From positions 930,001 to 994,000 of the forward strand of contig CAVVAH010000001.1 of the NCBI GenBank assembly GCA_963746175.1: DNA of 64,000 bases, written 5' to 3'. The notes below the pieces were generated by a model. That model did no database searches. It was given only the letters and a program-made list of their open reading frames with translations, and had not been told where the DNA came from. This stretch comes from CAVVAH01 sp963746175. GTDB taxonomy: Bacteria > Actinomycetota > Actinomycetes > JACCUZ01. The translations under genes were made by a program, and so were the position numbers. This document shows positions 42,926-51,315 of this stretch, piece after piece (positions within the stretch are counted from its first letter, which is position 1; every line of letters starts with the position of its first letter).

Positions 42926-44242
42926 TCAGCGGTCGGCGAGCATCTCGGCGACGAGGAACGCCAGCTCGAGCGACTGCGCGTGGTTGAGGCGCGGGTCGCA
43001 CGCGGTCTGGTAGCGCATGGGCAGGTCGGTCTCGCCGATCCCGCCGGCGCCGCCCAGGCACTCGGTGACGTCGTCGCCGGTGAGCTCCATGTGGATCCCG
43101 CCGGGGTGCGTGCCGAGTGCGCGGTGCACCTCGAAGAAGCCGAGCACCTCGTCGATGACGTCGTCGAAGCGCCGGGTCTTCAGCCCGTCCGGCGCGTCGA
43201 ACGTGTTGCCGTGCATCGGGTCGCAGACCCACGCGACCGTCGCACCGCTCGCCGTCACCTTCTCGACGACGGCAGGAAGCGCGTCACGGACCCGGTCGCG
43301 GCCCATCCGGCTGACGAACGACAGGCGGCCCGGCTCGTCGTCGGGGTTGAGCCGCTCGACCAGCGCGAGCGCGTCGTCCGGTGTGGTGGTGGGGCCGATC
43401 TTCACCGCGACCGGGTTGCGGATCGAGGCCGCGAACTCGACGTGCGCGCCGTCCAGCGCGCGGGTCCGCTCCCCCACCCAGAGCAGGTGGCCGGACACGT
43501 CGTACGGCAGGCCGGTGCGCGAGTCGGTGCGGGTCAGCGCGCGCTCGTAGTCGAGCAGCAGCGCCTCGTGGCTGGAGTAGAGGTCGACGGTGCGGAACGC
43601 CTCGGGGTCGACGCCCGCGGCCGCCATGAAGGCCAGCGCACGGTCGATGTCGCGCGCCATCACCTCGTACTTCTGGTGGGCCGTCGCCGACGCCACGAAG
43701 CCCTGGTTCCACGAGTGCACCTGACGCAGGTCGGCGAGACCGCCCTGGGTGAAGGCGCGCACGAGGTTCAGCGTGGCCGCCGACGTGTTGTAGACCTTGA
43801 GCAGCCGCTCGGGGTCGTGCCGGCGCGCCTCCGGGGTGAACTCCAGGCCGTTGACGGCGTCGCCCCGGTACGACGGGAGCGTGACGCCGTCTCGGGTCTC
43901 GAGGTCGGCGCTGCGCGGCTTGGCGAACTGGCCGGCGATCCGGCCGACCTTCACCACGGGAACCTGCGCGCCGTAGGTCAGGACGACGGCCATCTGGAGC
44001 AGGGTCTTGATCTTGTTGCGGATGGAGTCGGCGGTGGCGTCGACGAAGGTCTCGGCGCAGTCGCCGCCCTGGAGCAGGAAGGCCTCGCCCCGCGCCACGG
44101 CGCCGAGGCGCTCCTTGAGGGCGTCGCACTCGCCCGCGAAGACCAGCGGCGGCAGCACCCGGAGCTGGGCGACGACGGCGTCCAGGGCGGCGCGGTCCGG
44201 CCAGTCGGGCTGCTGCGCGGCGTCGCGCGGCGTCTGGGTCAC
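42926..44242 (-). CDS. aroG: DAHP synthase, class II
   Basis: 438 residues from GTG 44242, of the plant-like class II family. AFLLQGGDCAETFVD (about 54-68) has the metal-binding Cys, VPVVKVGRIAGQFAKPRS and LPSYRGDAVNG follow, VYNTSAATLNLVRAFTQGG, GFVASATAHQKYE, YSSHEALLLDYE and WVCDPMHGNTFDA are all class II hallmarks; GGIHMELTGDDVTECLGG binds metal. It catalyses the same first shikimate step as the type I enzyme nearby. In M. tuberculosis the class II enzyme (Rv2178c) is near pknL, as here. TACGCT at 44249-44254 (minus strand) ends 6 bases before the start. Confidence 0.94.
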   Translation of the reverse strand: MTQTPRDAAQQPDWPDRAALDAVVAQLRVLPPLVFAGECDALKERLGAVARGEAFLLQGGDCAETFVDATADSIRNKIKTLLQMAVVLTYGAQVPVVKVGRIAGQFAKPRSADLETRDGVTLPSYRGDAVNGLEFTPEARRHDPERLLKVYNTSAATLNLVRAFTQGGLADLRQVHSWNQGFVASATAHQKYEVMARDIDRALAFMAAAGVDPEAFRTVDLYSSHEALLLDYERALTRTDSRTGLPYDVSGHLLWVGERTRALDGAHVEFAASIRNPVAVKIGPTTTPDDALALVERLNPDDEPGRLSFVSRMGRDRVRDALPAVVEKVTASGATVAWVCDPMHGNTFDAPDGLKTRRFDDVIDEVLGFFEVHRALGTHPGGIHMELTGDDVTECLGGAGGIGETDLPMRYQTACDPRLNHAQSLELAFLVAEMLADR

Positions 44243-44248
44243 CGCACC

Positions 44249-44254
44249 AGCGTA
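44249..44254 (-). promoter_or_regulatory. -10 box (TACGCT) of the leaderless aroG promoter
   Basis: TACGCT on the minus strand ends 6 bases before the GTG at 44242. Confidence 0.45.
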
Positions 44255-44422
44255 CGGTCGCGGGCCGGCCCGGGAGGCGTGCTGGCACGCCTGGCGGACG
44301 CGCCGGCCGCCTGACGGCCCTGGACGGACAGGAAAAGGCGTGATTCGGGCCATAACTCTCCCTCTTCCTGGTCGTTGCTCACGGTGACCCCAGCACGACG
44401 ACCCCGACACCTGGAGAGTCGA

Positions 44423-45502
44423 ATGCGCCTCGCCCGTCCCGCCGCCCTGGCCGCGGCCGCCCTGTCGATGTCGCTGTCAGCCCTCGCGCTGACCGCGGCG
44501 CCCGCCGGTGCCGCCGCGCCCAACGACCCGCTGTACGCCAAGCAGTACGGCCCGCAGCAGGTGCACGCGCCCGAGGCCTGGGCCACGAGCACCGGTGCCG
44601 GAGCCGTCATCGCCGTGGTGGACACCGGCGTCGACCTCACCCACGAGGACCTGGCCGGCAAGCTCGTCCCCGGCGCGACGTTCATCGCGTGCAACCCGTC
44701 GTGCGGCAACGGCGACTGGAAGGGCCCGGACGGCGTGGGCCAGCCCAACGACTCGCACGGCACCCATGTGTCCGGCATCGCGGCCGCCGCCACCAACAAC
44801 GGCATCGGCATCGCCGGTGTCGCACCGGACGCGCAGGTCATGCCGGTCAAGGTGCTCGAGGACGGCAGCGGCGACTACGCCGACATCGCCAACGGCGTCC
44901 GCTACGCGGCCGACCACGGCGCTGACGTCATCAACATGAGCCTCGGCGGGCTCCAGGGCACCCAGCTGCTCACCCTGACCGGCCTCGAGACCCAGCTGCA
45001 GGACGCCATCACCTACGCCGTCGGCAAGGGCGTCGCTGTGATCGCGGCCGCCGGCAACGACAGCATCCCGGTCTGCAACGAGCCCGGCTTCGACGACGGC
45101 GTCCTGTGCGTCACGTCGACGGACAAGCGCGAGCTGCGCAGCGCGTTCAGCAGCGGCCCGATCAAGCCCGACCTCAACGCCGTCGCTGCTCCCGGTGGCT
45201 CGCTGGTCCCGTCGTGCAGCGAGGACATCATCTCGAGCGTCCCCGCCGGCCAGGGCGCGTCCGGCGCCAGCTGCGGCTACGGCACGAACTACGACGAGTA
45301 CGCCGGCACCTCGATGGCGACCCCCCACGTCGCCGGTGTCGCGGCGCTGCTCGCCGCGCAGGGGCGAACGGTGGCGAACATCTACTCGACGCTCACCTCG
45401 ACCGCCCGCCAGCCGGTGCTCGGTGTGCGCGGCGTCTTCACCCCGGCGTACGGCTACGGGATCGTCGACGCGGCCGCGGCCGTGGCCGCCCCCCTGGGGT
45501 AG
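44423..45502 (+). CDS. Secreted S8 family serine protease (subtilisin-like)
   Basis: 359 residues. Signal peptide (MRLARPAALAAAALSM...AGAAAP, cleavage near 31), no long propeptide, then a compact subtilase: Asp67 (IAVVDTGVDLTHED), His112 (NDSHGTHVSGIAA), oxyanion Asn212 (IAAAGNDS) and Ser297 (YAGTSMATPHVAGVAALL). Four cysteines in the N-terminal half of the domain and in the substrate region may form disulfides. Extracellular protease. CTGGAGAG just upstream of the ATG is a plausible ribosome-binding site; the terminator hairpin at 45542-45574 follows. Confidence 0.92.
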   Translation: MRLARPAALAAAALSMSLSALALTAAPAGAAAPNDPLYAKQYGPQQVHAPEAWATSTGAGAVIAVVDTGVDLTHEDLAGKLVPGATFIACNPSCGNGDWKGPDGVGQPNDSHGTHVSGIAAAATNNGIGIAGVAPDAQVMPVKVLEDGSGDYADIANGVRYAADHGADVINMSLGGLQGTQLLTLTGLETQLQDAITYAVGKGVAVIAAAGNDSIPVCNEPGFDDGVLCVTSTDKRELRSAFSSGPIKPDLNAVAAPGGSLVPSCSEDIISSVPAGQGASGASCGYGTNYDEYAGTSMATPHVAGVAALLAAQGRTVANIYSTLTSTARQPVLGVRGVFTPAYGYGIVDAAAAVAAPLG

Positions 45503-45541
45503 CCGTCACAGCCACTGACCTTCGGCAGGGGTCAGTAAGGG

Positions 45542-45574
45542 CGAGGGCCGGACGGGATGACCGTCCGGCCCTCG
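45542..45574 (+). terminator. Terminator hairpin after the S8 protease gene
   Basis: A 14-bp perfect inverted repeat (CGAGGGCCGGACGG / CCGTCCGGCCCTCG) with a 5-base loop, 40 bases past the stop codon. It lacks a T run, as is common in high-GC actinobacteria. Confidence 0.75.
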
Positions 45575-45667
45575 TCACGTCCCGCCCTCCCCCCGTCCCG
45601 CCCTCCCGTCCGACAGAATCTCCGAAACCGGGGCAGCCCAGACCTGCCCGAACAAGCCGGCCGTGGC

Positions 45668-45673
45668 TACGGT
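45668..45673 (+). promoter_or_regulatory. -10 box (TACGGT) of a leaderless promoter
   Basis: TACGGT ends 6 bases before the ATG at 45680. Confidence 0.4.
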
Positions 45674-45679
45674 CAGAAC

Positions 45680-46186
45680 ATGGGTCGACACGAAGCGCAA
45701 CCGCGCCGGCTCACCCGTCGGGGACTGCAGGTCTCGGCCGCGGTTCTCGGTGGGCTCGCCACCGTGGGGGTCGTCGCCGCCGTGGTGTGGGGCGGCGGCG
45801 ACCCCGCGACGACCCCCGCTCGAGGCCCGGCGACCTCGGCGACGGCGCTGCCGCTCTCGGCCGGTCCCACCTCGGCCAGCCCGCCCGTCCCGTCCACCGC
45901 CACGGCGAGCGACGCATCGTCCCCGGCGACGTCACCGATGGCGATGGGACCGACTCTGGAGATCCGGGCGGTCGGCACCAGCTGGGTCGAGGTCCGCGGG
46001 CCGGCCGACCGCGTGCTCGTCGCCCGCATCTTCCGCAAGGGCGACCGGGCCACGTTCAGCCAGAGCCGGGTGCACGTGACGATCGGGGACGCCGGTGCGG
46101 TGCGGCTGACCGCGAACGGCATGCCGGTGCGGGACCGCCGCCCCGGACAGGTGGTGCTCATGAGCGTGGTCCGCGGCGGCGACTAG
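45680..46186 (+). CDS. Membrane-anchored protein with DUF4115/RodZ-C-like domain
   Basis: 168 residues: a basic cytosolic N terminus (MGRHEAQPRRLTRRGLQ), one membrane helix (about 18-38), a Pro/Ser/Thr/Ala linker, and a C-terminal beta domain (about 92-168) with VGTSWVEVRGPADRVLVARI and GDAGAVRLTANGMPV. This pattern resembles the DUF4115 domain of RodZ-like proteins, but the usual cytosolic HTH is absent. Role unknown; a cell-envelope function is inference. ATG 45680 agrees with the TACGGT box. Confidence 0.62.
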   Translation: MGRHEAQPRRLTRRGLQVSAAVLGGLATVGVVAAVVWGGGDPATTPARGPATSATALPLSAGPTSASPPVPSTATASDASSPATSPMAMGPTLEIRAVGTSWVEVRGPADRVLVARIFRKGDRATFSQSRVHVTIGDAGAVRLTANGMPVRDRRPGQVVLMSVVRGGD

Positions 46187-46205
46187 GACGCGTCGGCGGA
46201 TCGCG

Positions 46206-47231
46206 TCAGCCGAAGAAGACCTCGGCCTCGGCGTAGAGGTGTGCGTCGACCAGCTTGAGCACCGTCGTCGCGTCGCCGAGCGGCACCCGCTCGATCTCGG
46301 TGCCGCGCAGGGCGACCATCGTGCCCCAGTCACCGTCGTTGACCGCGTCGATGGCGTGCAGCCCGAACCGGGTCGCCAGCCAGCGGTCCCGGGCGGTCGG
46401 CGTGCCGCCGCGCTGGATGTGGCCGAGGACCGTGGTGCGGGCCTCCTTGCCGGTGCGCTTCTCGATCTCCTTCTCGAGCATCTGCCCGATGCCGCCGAGA
46501 CGCACGTGGCCGAACGAGTCGATCTCGCCGTCCGCGAGCACCATCGTCCCCTCCGCCGGGGTCGCGCCCTCGGACACCACGATGATGGGCGAGTAGTGGC
46601 TCTCGAACCGCGACTCGACGTAGGCGCAGACCTTCTCGATGTCGAACGGCACCTCGGGGATGAGGATGACGTTGGCGCCTCCGGCCATGCCGGCGTGCAG
46701 CGCGATCCAGCCGGCGTGCCGCCCCATCACTTCGACGATGAGTGCCCGGTGGTGCGACTCGGCGGTGGTGTGCAGCCGGTCGATCGCCTCCATGGCGACG
46801 TTGACCGCGGTGTCGAAGCCGAAGGTGTAGTCGGTCGCGTTGAGGTCGTTGTCGATGGTCTTGGGGACGCCGACGACCTGGACGCCGTGCTCGTGCAGCT
46901 TGGTCGCGACGCCGAGGGTGTCCTCACCGCCGATCGCGACCAGCGCGTCGATGCCGAGCTCCTTGAGGTTGTGCTCGATCTTCTCGACGCCCCCGTCCAG
47001 CTTGAACGGGTTCGTGCGCGACGTGCCGAGGATCGTGCCGCCGCGAGGGAGGATGCCGCGCACCTCCTGCACTCCCAGCGGTGTCGTGAGGCCCTCGATC
47101 GGGCCACGCCACCCGTCGCGGAAGCCGACGAACTCGTGCTCGTACACCGTCACGCCCTTGCGCACGACGGCACGGATCACGGCGTTCAGACCTGGACAGT
47201 CACCGCCACCGGTGAGGACTCCGATTCGCAT
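46206..47231 (-). CDS. pfkA: 6-phosphofructokinase with PPi-type active site
   Basis: 341 residues from ATG 47231 (MRIGVLTGGGDCPGLNAVI). The phosphoryl-donor loop reads GGEDT (101-105) and the next catalytic loop PKTIDNDL (123-130). Asp104 and Lys124 are the residues that mark pyrophosphate-dependent enzymes; ATP-dependent PfkA has Gly at both. MGRHAGWIALHAGMAGG and GHIQRGGTPTARDR are conserved fructose-6-phosphate and fold elements. The enzyme therefore probably uses PPi, as in Amycolatopsis methanolica, making the step reversible. TAGGGT at 47239-47244 (minus strand) fits the chosen start. It is divergent from the DUF1028 gene. Confidence 0.9.
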   Translation of the reverse strand: MRIGVLTGGGDCPGLNAVIRAVVRKGVTVYEHEFVGFRDGWRGPIEGLTTPLGVQEVRGILPRGGTILGTSRTNPFKLDGGVEKIEHNLKELGIDALVAIGGEDTLGVATKLHEHGVQVVGVPKTIDNDLNATDYTFGFDTAVNVAMEAIDRLHTTAESHHRALIVEVMGRHAGWIALHAGMAGGANVILIPEVPFDIEKVCAYVESRFESHYSPIIVVSEGATPAEGTMVLADGEIDSFGHVRLGGIGQMLEKEIEKRTGKEARTTVLGHIQRGGTPTARDRWLATRFGLHAIDAVNDGDWGTMVALRGTEIERVPLGDATTVLKLVDAHLYAEAEVFFG

Positions 47232-47238
47232 GGGGGCC

Positions 47239-47260
47239 ACCCTAGGGACCCGGTTAGGGT
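47239..47260. promoter_or_regulatory. Divergent leaderless promoters of pfkA and the DUF1028 gene
   Basis: TAGGGT occurs on the minus strand at 47239-47244 (7 bases before the pfkA ATG at 47231) and on the plus strand at 47255-47260 (6 bases before the ATG at 47267). The two -10 boxes face apart within 22 bp. Confidence 0.5.
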
Positions 47261-47266
47261 CCGGTC

Positions 47267-48082
47267 ATGACGTTCTCAGTCGTCGGACGCTCGCAGGACG
47301 GCGCGTCCGTCGGCGTCGCCGTGGCCTCGAAGTTCCTCGCCGTCGGGGCGGCCGTCCCGGCGGCGGAGGCCGAGGTGGGGGCGGTCGCGACGCAGTCGTA
47401 CGCCAACCTCGCCTACCGGCCCGACGGCCTCGCGATGCTGCGCTCCGGCCGCTCGGCGCGGGAGACCCTGGACGCGTTGGTGGCGGCCGACGACGGCCGG
47501 TCCCAGCGCCAGGCCGGCGTCGTCGACGGGCACGGCGGCGCGGCGACGTACACCGGTGCCGCCTGCCACCCGTGGGCCGGCGGCCGCACCGGCGACGGCT
47601 ACGCGGTGCAGGGCAACATCCTCGTGGGGCCGGAGGTCGTCGACGCGATGGAGGCCGCGTGGCTGACGGCTGACGGCGCGCCCCTGCCCGCGCGCCTGCT
47701 CGCCACCCTGGCCGCGGGCGACGACGCCGGTGGCGACCGTCGCGGCCGGCAGAGCGCGGCGTTGCTCGTGGCCCGACGCGGCGGCGGCTACGGCGGCGAG
47801 TCCGACGTCGAGGTCGACCTCCGCGTCGACGACCACCAGCGGCCGGTGGCCGAGCTGCGGCGGCTGCTCGACCTGCACCAGCTCTACTTCGGCAGGCCCG
47901 ACCCGGCGACGCTGCTGCCGCTCGAGGGCGACCTCGCCGACGAGGTCTCGCGACGGCTGACGGTCCTGGGCCACCCCACCCTCGAGGACTGGGCCGGTGT
48001 CGAGAACTTCGAGGAGCGGATGGTCGAGGGCTCCATCGACCCGCTGGTCCTCGACCAGCTGCGCGCGGCGAGCGAGGACTAG
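47267..48082 (+). CDS. DUF1028 family protein (Ntn-hydrolase-like)
   Basis: 271 residues. MTFSVVGRSQDGASVGVAVASKFLAVGAAVP and AVATQSYANLAYRPDGLAML (given as TQSYANLAYRPDGLAML) are typical of DUF1028, with GYAVQGNILVGPEVVDAM in the middle and RRGRQSAALLVARRGGGYGG later (core GRQSAALLVARRGGGYGG). The family has an Ntn-hydrolase-type fold; some members have a C-terminal peptidoglycan-binding-like part. Function unknown. It ends 2 bases before glpK, so the two are co-transcribed. Confidence 0.85.
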   Translation: MTFSVVGRSQDGASVGVAVASKFLAVGAAVPAAEAEVGAVATQSYANLAYRPDGLAMLRSGRSARETLDALVAADDGRSQRQAGVVDGHGGAATYTGAACHPWAGGRTGDGYAVQGNILVGPEVVDAMEAAWLTADGAPLPARLLATLAAGDDAGGDRRGRQSAALLVARRGGGYGGESDVEVDLRVDDHQRPVAELRRLLDLHQLYFGRPDPATLLPLEGDLADEVSRRLTVLGHPTLEDWAGVENFEERMVEGSIDPLVLDQLRAASED

Positions 48083-48084
48083 AC

Positions 48085-49554
48085 ATGGCCGTGCTCGCGA
48101 TCGACGCCGGCACCACCGGCGTCACCGCGCTGGTCGTCGAGGAGAGCGGCCGCGTCGTGGCCCGCGGCTACGAGGAGTTCCCCCAGCACTTCCCCCGGCC
48201 CGGCTGGGTCGAGCACGAGCCGGAGCAGATCTGGCAGGCGACGCTGGCCGCCTGCCGGCAGGCGCTGGCCGGCCGGACGGTGACGGCCGTCGGCCTCACC
48301 AACCAGCGCGAGACCGCCGTGCTCTGGGACAGGTCCTCGCTCGCCGCCCCGCGGCGCGCGGTGGTCTGGCAGGACCGCCGCTCCAGCGACGTGTGCGACC
48401 GCCTCCGCGACGCCGGCCACGAGGACCGGGTCCGCGAGCTCACCGGCCTGCGCTTCGACCCGTACTTCACCGGCACGAAGCTCACCTGGCTGGCGGAGAA
48501 CGATCCGGGTTCGTGGGCCGGCGTCGTCGACGGCTCGGTGGTCGTCGGCACCGTCGACTCGTACCTGGTGGCCCGCCTGACCGGCGGCGCCCGGCACGTC
48601 ACCGACGCGTCCAACGCCTCCCGCACCCTGCTCTTCGACCTCTCCACCGGCGACTGGTCCGACGAGCTGTGCGAGCTGCTGTCGGTCCCCCGCACTGCTC
48701 TGCCGGAGGTGGTCCCGTCGTACGGCGAGGTGGGCCGCACCTCCCCCGCGGCGTTCCTCGGCCTGGACGTGCCGGTCGCCGGCATCGCCGGTGACCAGCA
48801 GGCGGCGCTGTTCGGCCAGGCCTGCTTCGCCGAGGGCGAGTCGAAGTGCACCTACGGCACCGGCTCGTTCGTGCTCGTCAACACCGGGACCTCGCTGGAG
48901 CGCTCCGACTCCGGACTGCTCACGACGGTCGCGTGGATGGCTCCCGACCGCACGCTGACCTACGCGCTGGAGGGCGCGATCTTCGTGACCGGGTCGGCCG
49001 TGCAGTGGCTGCGCGACGGGCTGCGCATCGTCGACTCCGCGGCCGAGACCGAGTCGCTCGCCGGCTCGGTGCCGGACAGCGGCGGCGTGGTGTTCGTGCC
49101 CGCACTCACCGGGCTCGGCGCACCGGACTGGGACCCGGCCGCGCGCGGCGCGATCCTCGGCATCACCCGCGGCACCACGCGGGCGCACGTCGTGCGCGCC
49201 ACCCTGGAGGCGATCGCGTTCGAGGTGCGCGACGTGGTCGAGCTGCTGCCGCGCATCACGACGCTGCGCGTCGACGGCGGCGCCGCGGCCAACGACCTGC
49301 TCCTGCAGCTGCAGGCCGACACCCTGGCGATGCCGGTCGAGCGGCCGGAGGTGCTCGAGACGACCGGGCTCGGCGCCGCGTTCCTCGCCGGGCTCGGCAC
49401 CGGGGTGTGGTCGTCGACCGACGAGCTCGCCTCGACGTGGGCGCTGGACCGGCGGTTCGAGCCGTCCGCCGGCGTCGACCCGGACGCCCGCGAGGCGGCG
49501 TACCGCCGCTGGCGCGCCGCCGTCGACCGCGCCAAGGGGTGGGCCGACCTCTAG
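48085..49554 (+). CDS. glpK: Glycerol kinase / FGGY-family carbohydrate kinase
   Basis: 489 residues of the FGGY family. LAIDAGTTGVTALVVEESG is the phosphate-1 loop, WVEHEPEQIWQATLAACRQA and GLTNQRETAVLWDR the glycerol-side motifs, VVWQDRRSSDVCDRLR, GTKLTWLAEND, VAGIAGDQQAALFGQACF, STCTYGTGSF-like KCTYGTGSFVLVNTG, and LRVDGGAAANDLLLQLQADTL the ATP side. It phosphorylates glycerol to glycerol-3-phosphate. No glpF or glpD is in the window. It follows a DUF1028 gene by 2 bases; downstream is a hairpin (49566-49642) that may terminate it. Confidence 0.93.
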   Translation: MAVLAIDAGTTGVTALVVEESGRVVARGYEEFPQHFPRPGWVEHEPEQIWQATLAACRQALAGRTVTAVGLTNQRETAVLWDRSSLAAPRRAVVWQDRRSSDVCDRLRDAGHEDRVRELTGLRFDPYFTGTKLTWLAENDPGSWAGVVDGSVVVGTVDSYLVARLTGGARHVTDASNASRTLLFDLSTGDWSDELCELLSVPRTALPEVVPSYGEVGRTSPAAFLGLDVPVAGIAGDQQAALFGQACFAEGESKCTYGTGSFVLVNTGTSLERSDSGLLTTVAWMAPDRTLTYALEGAIFVTGSAVQWLRDGLRIVDSAAETESLAGSVPDSGGVVFVPALTGLGAPDWDPAARGAILGITRGTTRAHVVRATLEAIAFEVRDVVELLPRITTLRVDGGAAANDLLLQLQADTLAMPVERPEVLETTGLGAAFLAGLGTGVWSSTDELASTWALDRRFEPSAGVDPDAREAAYRRWRAAVDRAKGWADL

Positions 49555-49565
49555 CCGCAAGGCTC

Positions 49566-49642
49566 GAACCCGAACGACGGACCAATTGCCGCTGGCCCGC
49601 CTCGGAACGCCACTTCCCGTCCTTGCTCCGTCCTTCGGGTTC
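49566..49642. repeat. Palindromic element upstream of the DUF559 gene
   Basis: 20-bp arms (GAACCCGAACGACGGACCAA at 49566-49585; complement at 49623-49642, 18 of 20 pair) around a 37-base loop, just past the glpK stop. The same 20-mer recurs, inverted, at 50622-50641 on the other side of the next gene. Confidence 0.78.
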
Positions 49643-49720
49643 ATCCACAGGGCGCAGCCCGGTCCACAGTGGCACGTGGCTGGCGCCCGTCGACCACCCC
49701 GAGCCGCCATCGTCGAGGAG

Positions 49721-50617
49721 ATGGATGTCGTCGACGCACTGCGGGCGCTCGGCGGGGCCTCGCGCGGGATGCCGCTGCGGCGCCTCGTCGGGCGGCGTGC
49801 CCTGCGCGAGGCACTCGCCGAGGGTTCCGTCGTGCGGGAGCAAGGGGTGTGGCAGCTGGCCGACCGCGATCGAGGTCTCACGGCAGCGGTCGAGATGCGC
49901 GGCGTGCGCAGTCATCGCTCGGCAGCGGAGTTCTGGAGGTTCGCTCTGCCACCGGATGAGGCAGACGTGCACGACGTCACGGTGCCGGCCAAGGCCCGGC
50001 GCGCCCACGTCCCCGACGACGTTCGACTGCGTTATCGCGACCTTCCTGAGGCGGTCCGCGCCGTCGGGGTGACCCCGCAACTGGACACCGTGGTCGACTG
50101 CTTGCGCGACCTCAGCCTTCGCGAGGCGTTGTCGGTCGGCGACTCGGCCCTTCGATCAAGACAAGTGGGCCATGAGGAGCTGCGGCTCGCGGTGCAGAAC
50201 GTCCGCGGCCCAGGAGCACGGCGGGCGCGCGAACGGTTCGCACAGCTCGACGCCCGCGCCGAGAACGCCTTCGAGTCCAGCGCCCGGGCGCTCCTGCTGG
50301 ACGCTGGCCTGACCGGGTTCCGGCCTCAGGTCACGATCCGCAGCGGAGACGGGTGGCTCGGCCGCGTCGACCTCGCCGATCTGGTGCTGCGGATCATCGT
50401 CGAGTGCGAAGGTTTCGCCTTCCACAGCGACCGCAGGGCGTTCCAGAAGGACCTCGTCCGCTACACGTCGCTGGTGGCCGCCGGGTGGCGACCGCTCCGC
50501 TTCGGCTGGGAGCAGGTGATGTTCGACCCCGACTGGGTCATCGCCCGGGTGCTGGAGGCAGCTGGGACCGCAACGACGGACCAATCGGCCTGGTCGGCGT
50601 CAGGGTCCGCCGCGTAG
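49721..50617 (+). CDS. DUF559 (Vsr-like endonuclease fold) protein, AbiEi-like N terminus
   Basis: 298 residues. The N-terminal part (MDVVDALRALGGASRGMPLRRLVGRRAL) looks like the winged-helix of AbiEi-type antitoxin-like proteins common in actinobacteria. The C-terminal part (about 185-285) has the DUF559/very-short-patch-repair nuclease pattern: ARAENAFESSARALLLDAGL (core ENAFESSARALLL), VDLADLVLRIIVECEGFAFH with the acidic DxxxExxG core, DRRAFQKDLVRYTSLVAAGWRPLRF and WVIARVL. Cellular role unknown. No cognate toxin gene is adjacent. Its last codons lie inside a palindrome related to one upstream, so the gene is bracketed by copies. ATG 49721 is the likely start. Confidence 0.78.
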   Translation: MDVVDALRALGGASRGMPLRRLVGRRALREALAEGSVVREQGVWQLADRDRGLTAAVEMRGVRSHRSAAEFWRFALPPDEADVHDVTVPAKARRAHVPDDVRLRYRDLPEAVRAVGVTPQLDTVVDCLRDLSLREALSVGDSALRSRQVGHEELRLAVQNVRGPGARRARERFAQLDARAENAFESSARALLLDAGLTGFRPQVTIRSGDGWLGRVDLADLVLRIIVECEGFAFHSDRRAFQKDLVRYTSLVAAGWRPLRFGWEQVMFDPDWVIARVLEAAGTATTDQSAWSASGSAA

Positions 50618-50641
50618 GCCATTGATCCGTCGTTCGGGTCC
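50565..50641. repeat. Palindromic element at the 3' end of the DUF559 gene
   Basis: Arms 50565-50591 and 50616-50641 pair over about 26 bases with few mismatches (core AACGACGGA). The left arm encodes the C terminus of the DUF559 protein. The right arm, read on the minus strand, is nearly identical to GAACCCGAACGACGGACCAA at 49566. It may also act as terminator for the convergent macR-like gene. Confidence 0.78.
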
Positions 50642-50652
50642 GCACCCGGTGG

Positions 50653-51306
50653 TCAGCTGAGCTCGTCGTCGAGGCCCTGCTGGATGGCGTAGCGGACCAG
50701 CTCGACGCGGTTGTGCAGCTGCAGCTTGTTGAGGGTGTTCTGGACGTGGTTCTGCACGGTGCGGTGCGAGAGGACGAGCTTCTCGGCGATCTGCTTGTAG
50801 CCCATCCCCTTGGCGACCATCCGGAGCACCTCGGTCTCGCGCTCGGTGAGCTGCGGCGCGGCCGGCCCGGAGGTCGGCGGCGCGGACGAGAGCCGGCGGT
50901 ACTCCCCGAGCACCAGCCCGGCGAGCCCGGGCGTGAACACGGCCTCGCCCAGCGCCGTGCGGTCGACGGCGTCCAGCAGCTCCTCGCGGGACGCCGACTT
51001 GACGAGGTATCCGGTCGCGCCGGCCTTGACGGCCTCGAGCACGTCCTCGTGCTCGCCGCTGGCCGACAGCACCAGGACCCGCATCGACGGGTCGGCCTGC
51101 AGGATCTGCCGGGTCACCTCGACACCGGAGAGCACCGGGAGCTGGAGGTCCAGCACGACCACCTGCGGCCGGGCGGCCGGCGCCCGCCGGACGGCCTCGC
51201 CGCCGTCGCCCGCCGTGGCGACCACCTCGTGGCCCGCCTCGGTCAGGTCGCGGGCCACCGACTCGCGCCACATCGGGTGGTCGTCGACCACCATCACCCG
51301 GGTCAT
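50653..51306 (-). CDS. macR: NarL/LuxR-family response regulator (MacR-like)
   Basis: 217 residues. Receiver domain (about 1-120) with acidic pair MVVDDHP, phospho-acceptor Asp53 (VVVLDLQLPVLSG), Ser/Thr and Lys near LVLSASGE and GYLVKSASREEL. LuxR HTH (about 152-210): LTERETEVLRMVAKGMGYKQ and SHRTVQNHVQNTLNKLQLHN. It lies 9 bases downstream of a MacS-like histidine kinase and forms a two-component system. The orthologue MacR/MacS of Streptomyces coelicolor affects morphology and antibiotic production; the symbol is by family resemblance and synteny. Confidence 0.85.
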   Translation of the reverse strand: MTRVMVVDDHPMWRESVARDLTEAGHEVVATAGDGGEAVRRAPAARPQVVVLDLQLPVLSGVEVTRQILQADPSMRVLVLSASGEHEDVLEAVKAGATGYLVKSASREELLDAVDRTALGEAVFTPGLAGLVLGEYRRLSSAPPTSGPAAPQLTERETEVLRMVAKGMGYKQIAEKLVLSHRTVQNHVQNTLNKLQLHNRVELVRYAIQQGLDDELS

Positions 51307-51315
51307 CGCTCCCCC

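Noticed and set aside
49721..50617. A complete type IV (AbiE) toxin-antitoxin system
   Set aside because: The N terminus is AbiEi-like, but no AbiEii-type nucleotidyltransferase gene is adjacent and the C terminus is a DUF559 nuclease fold.
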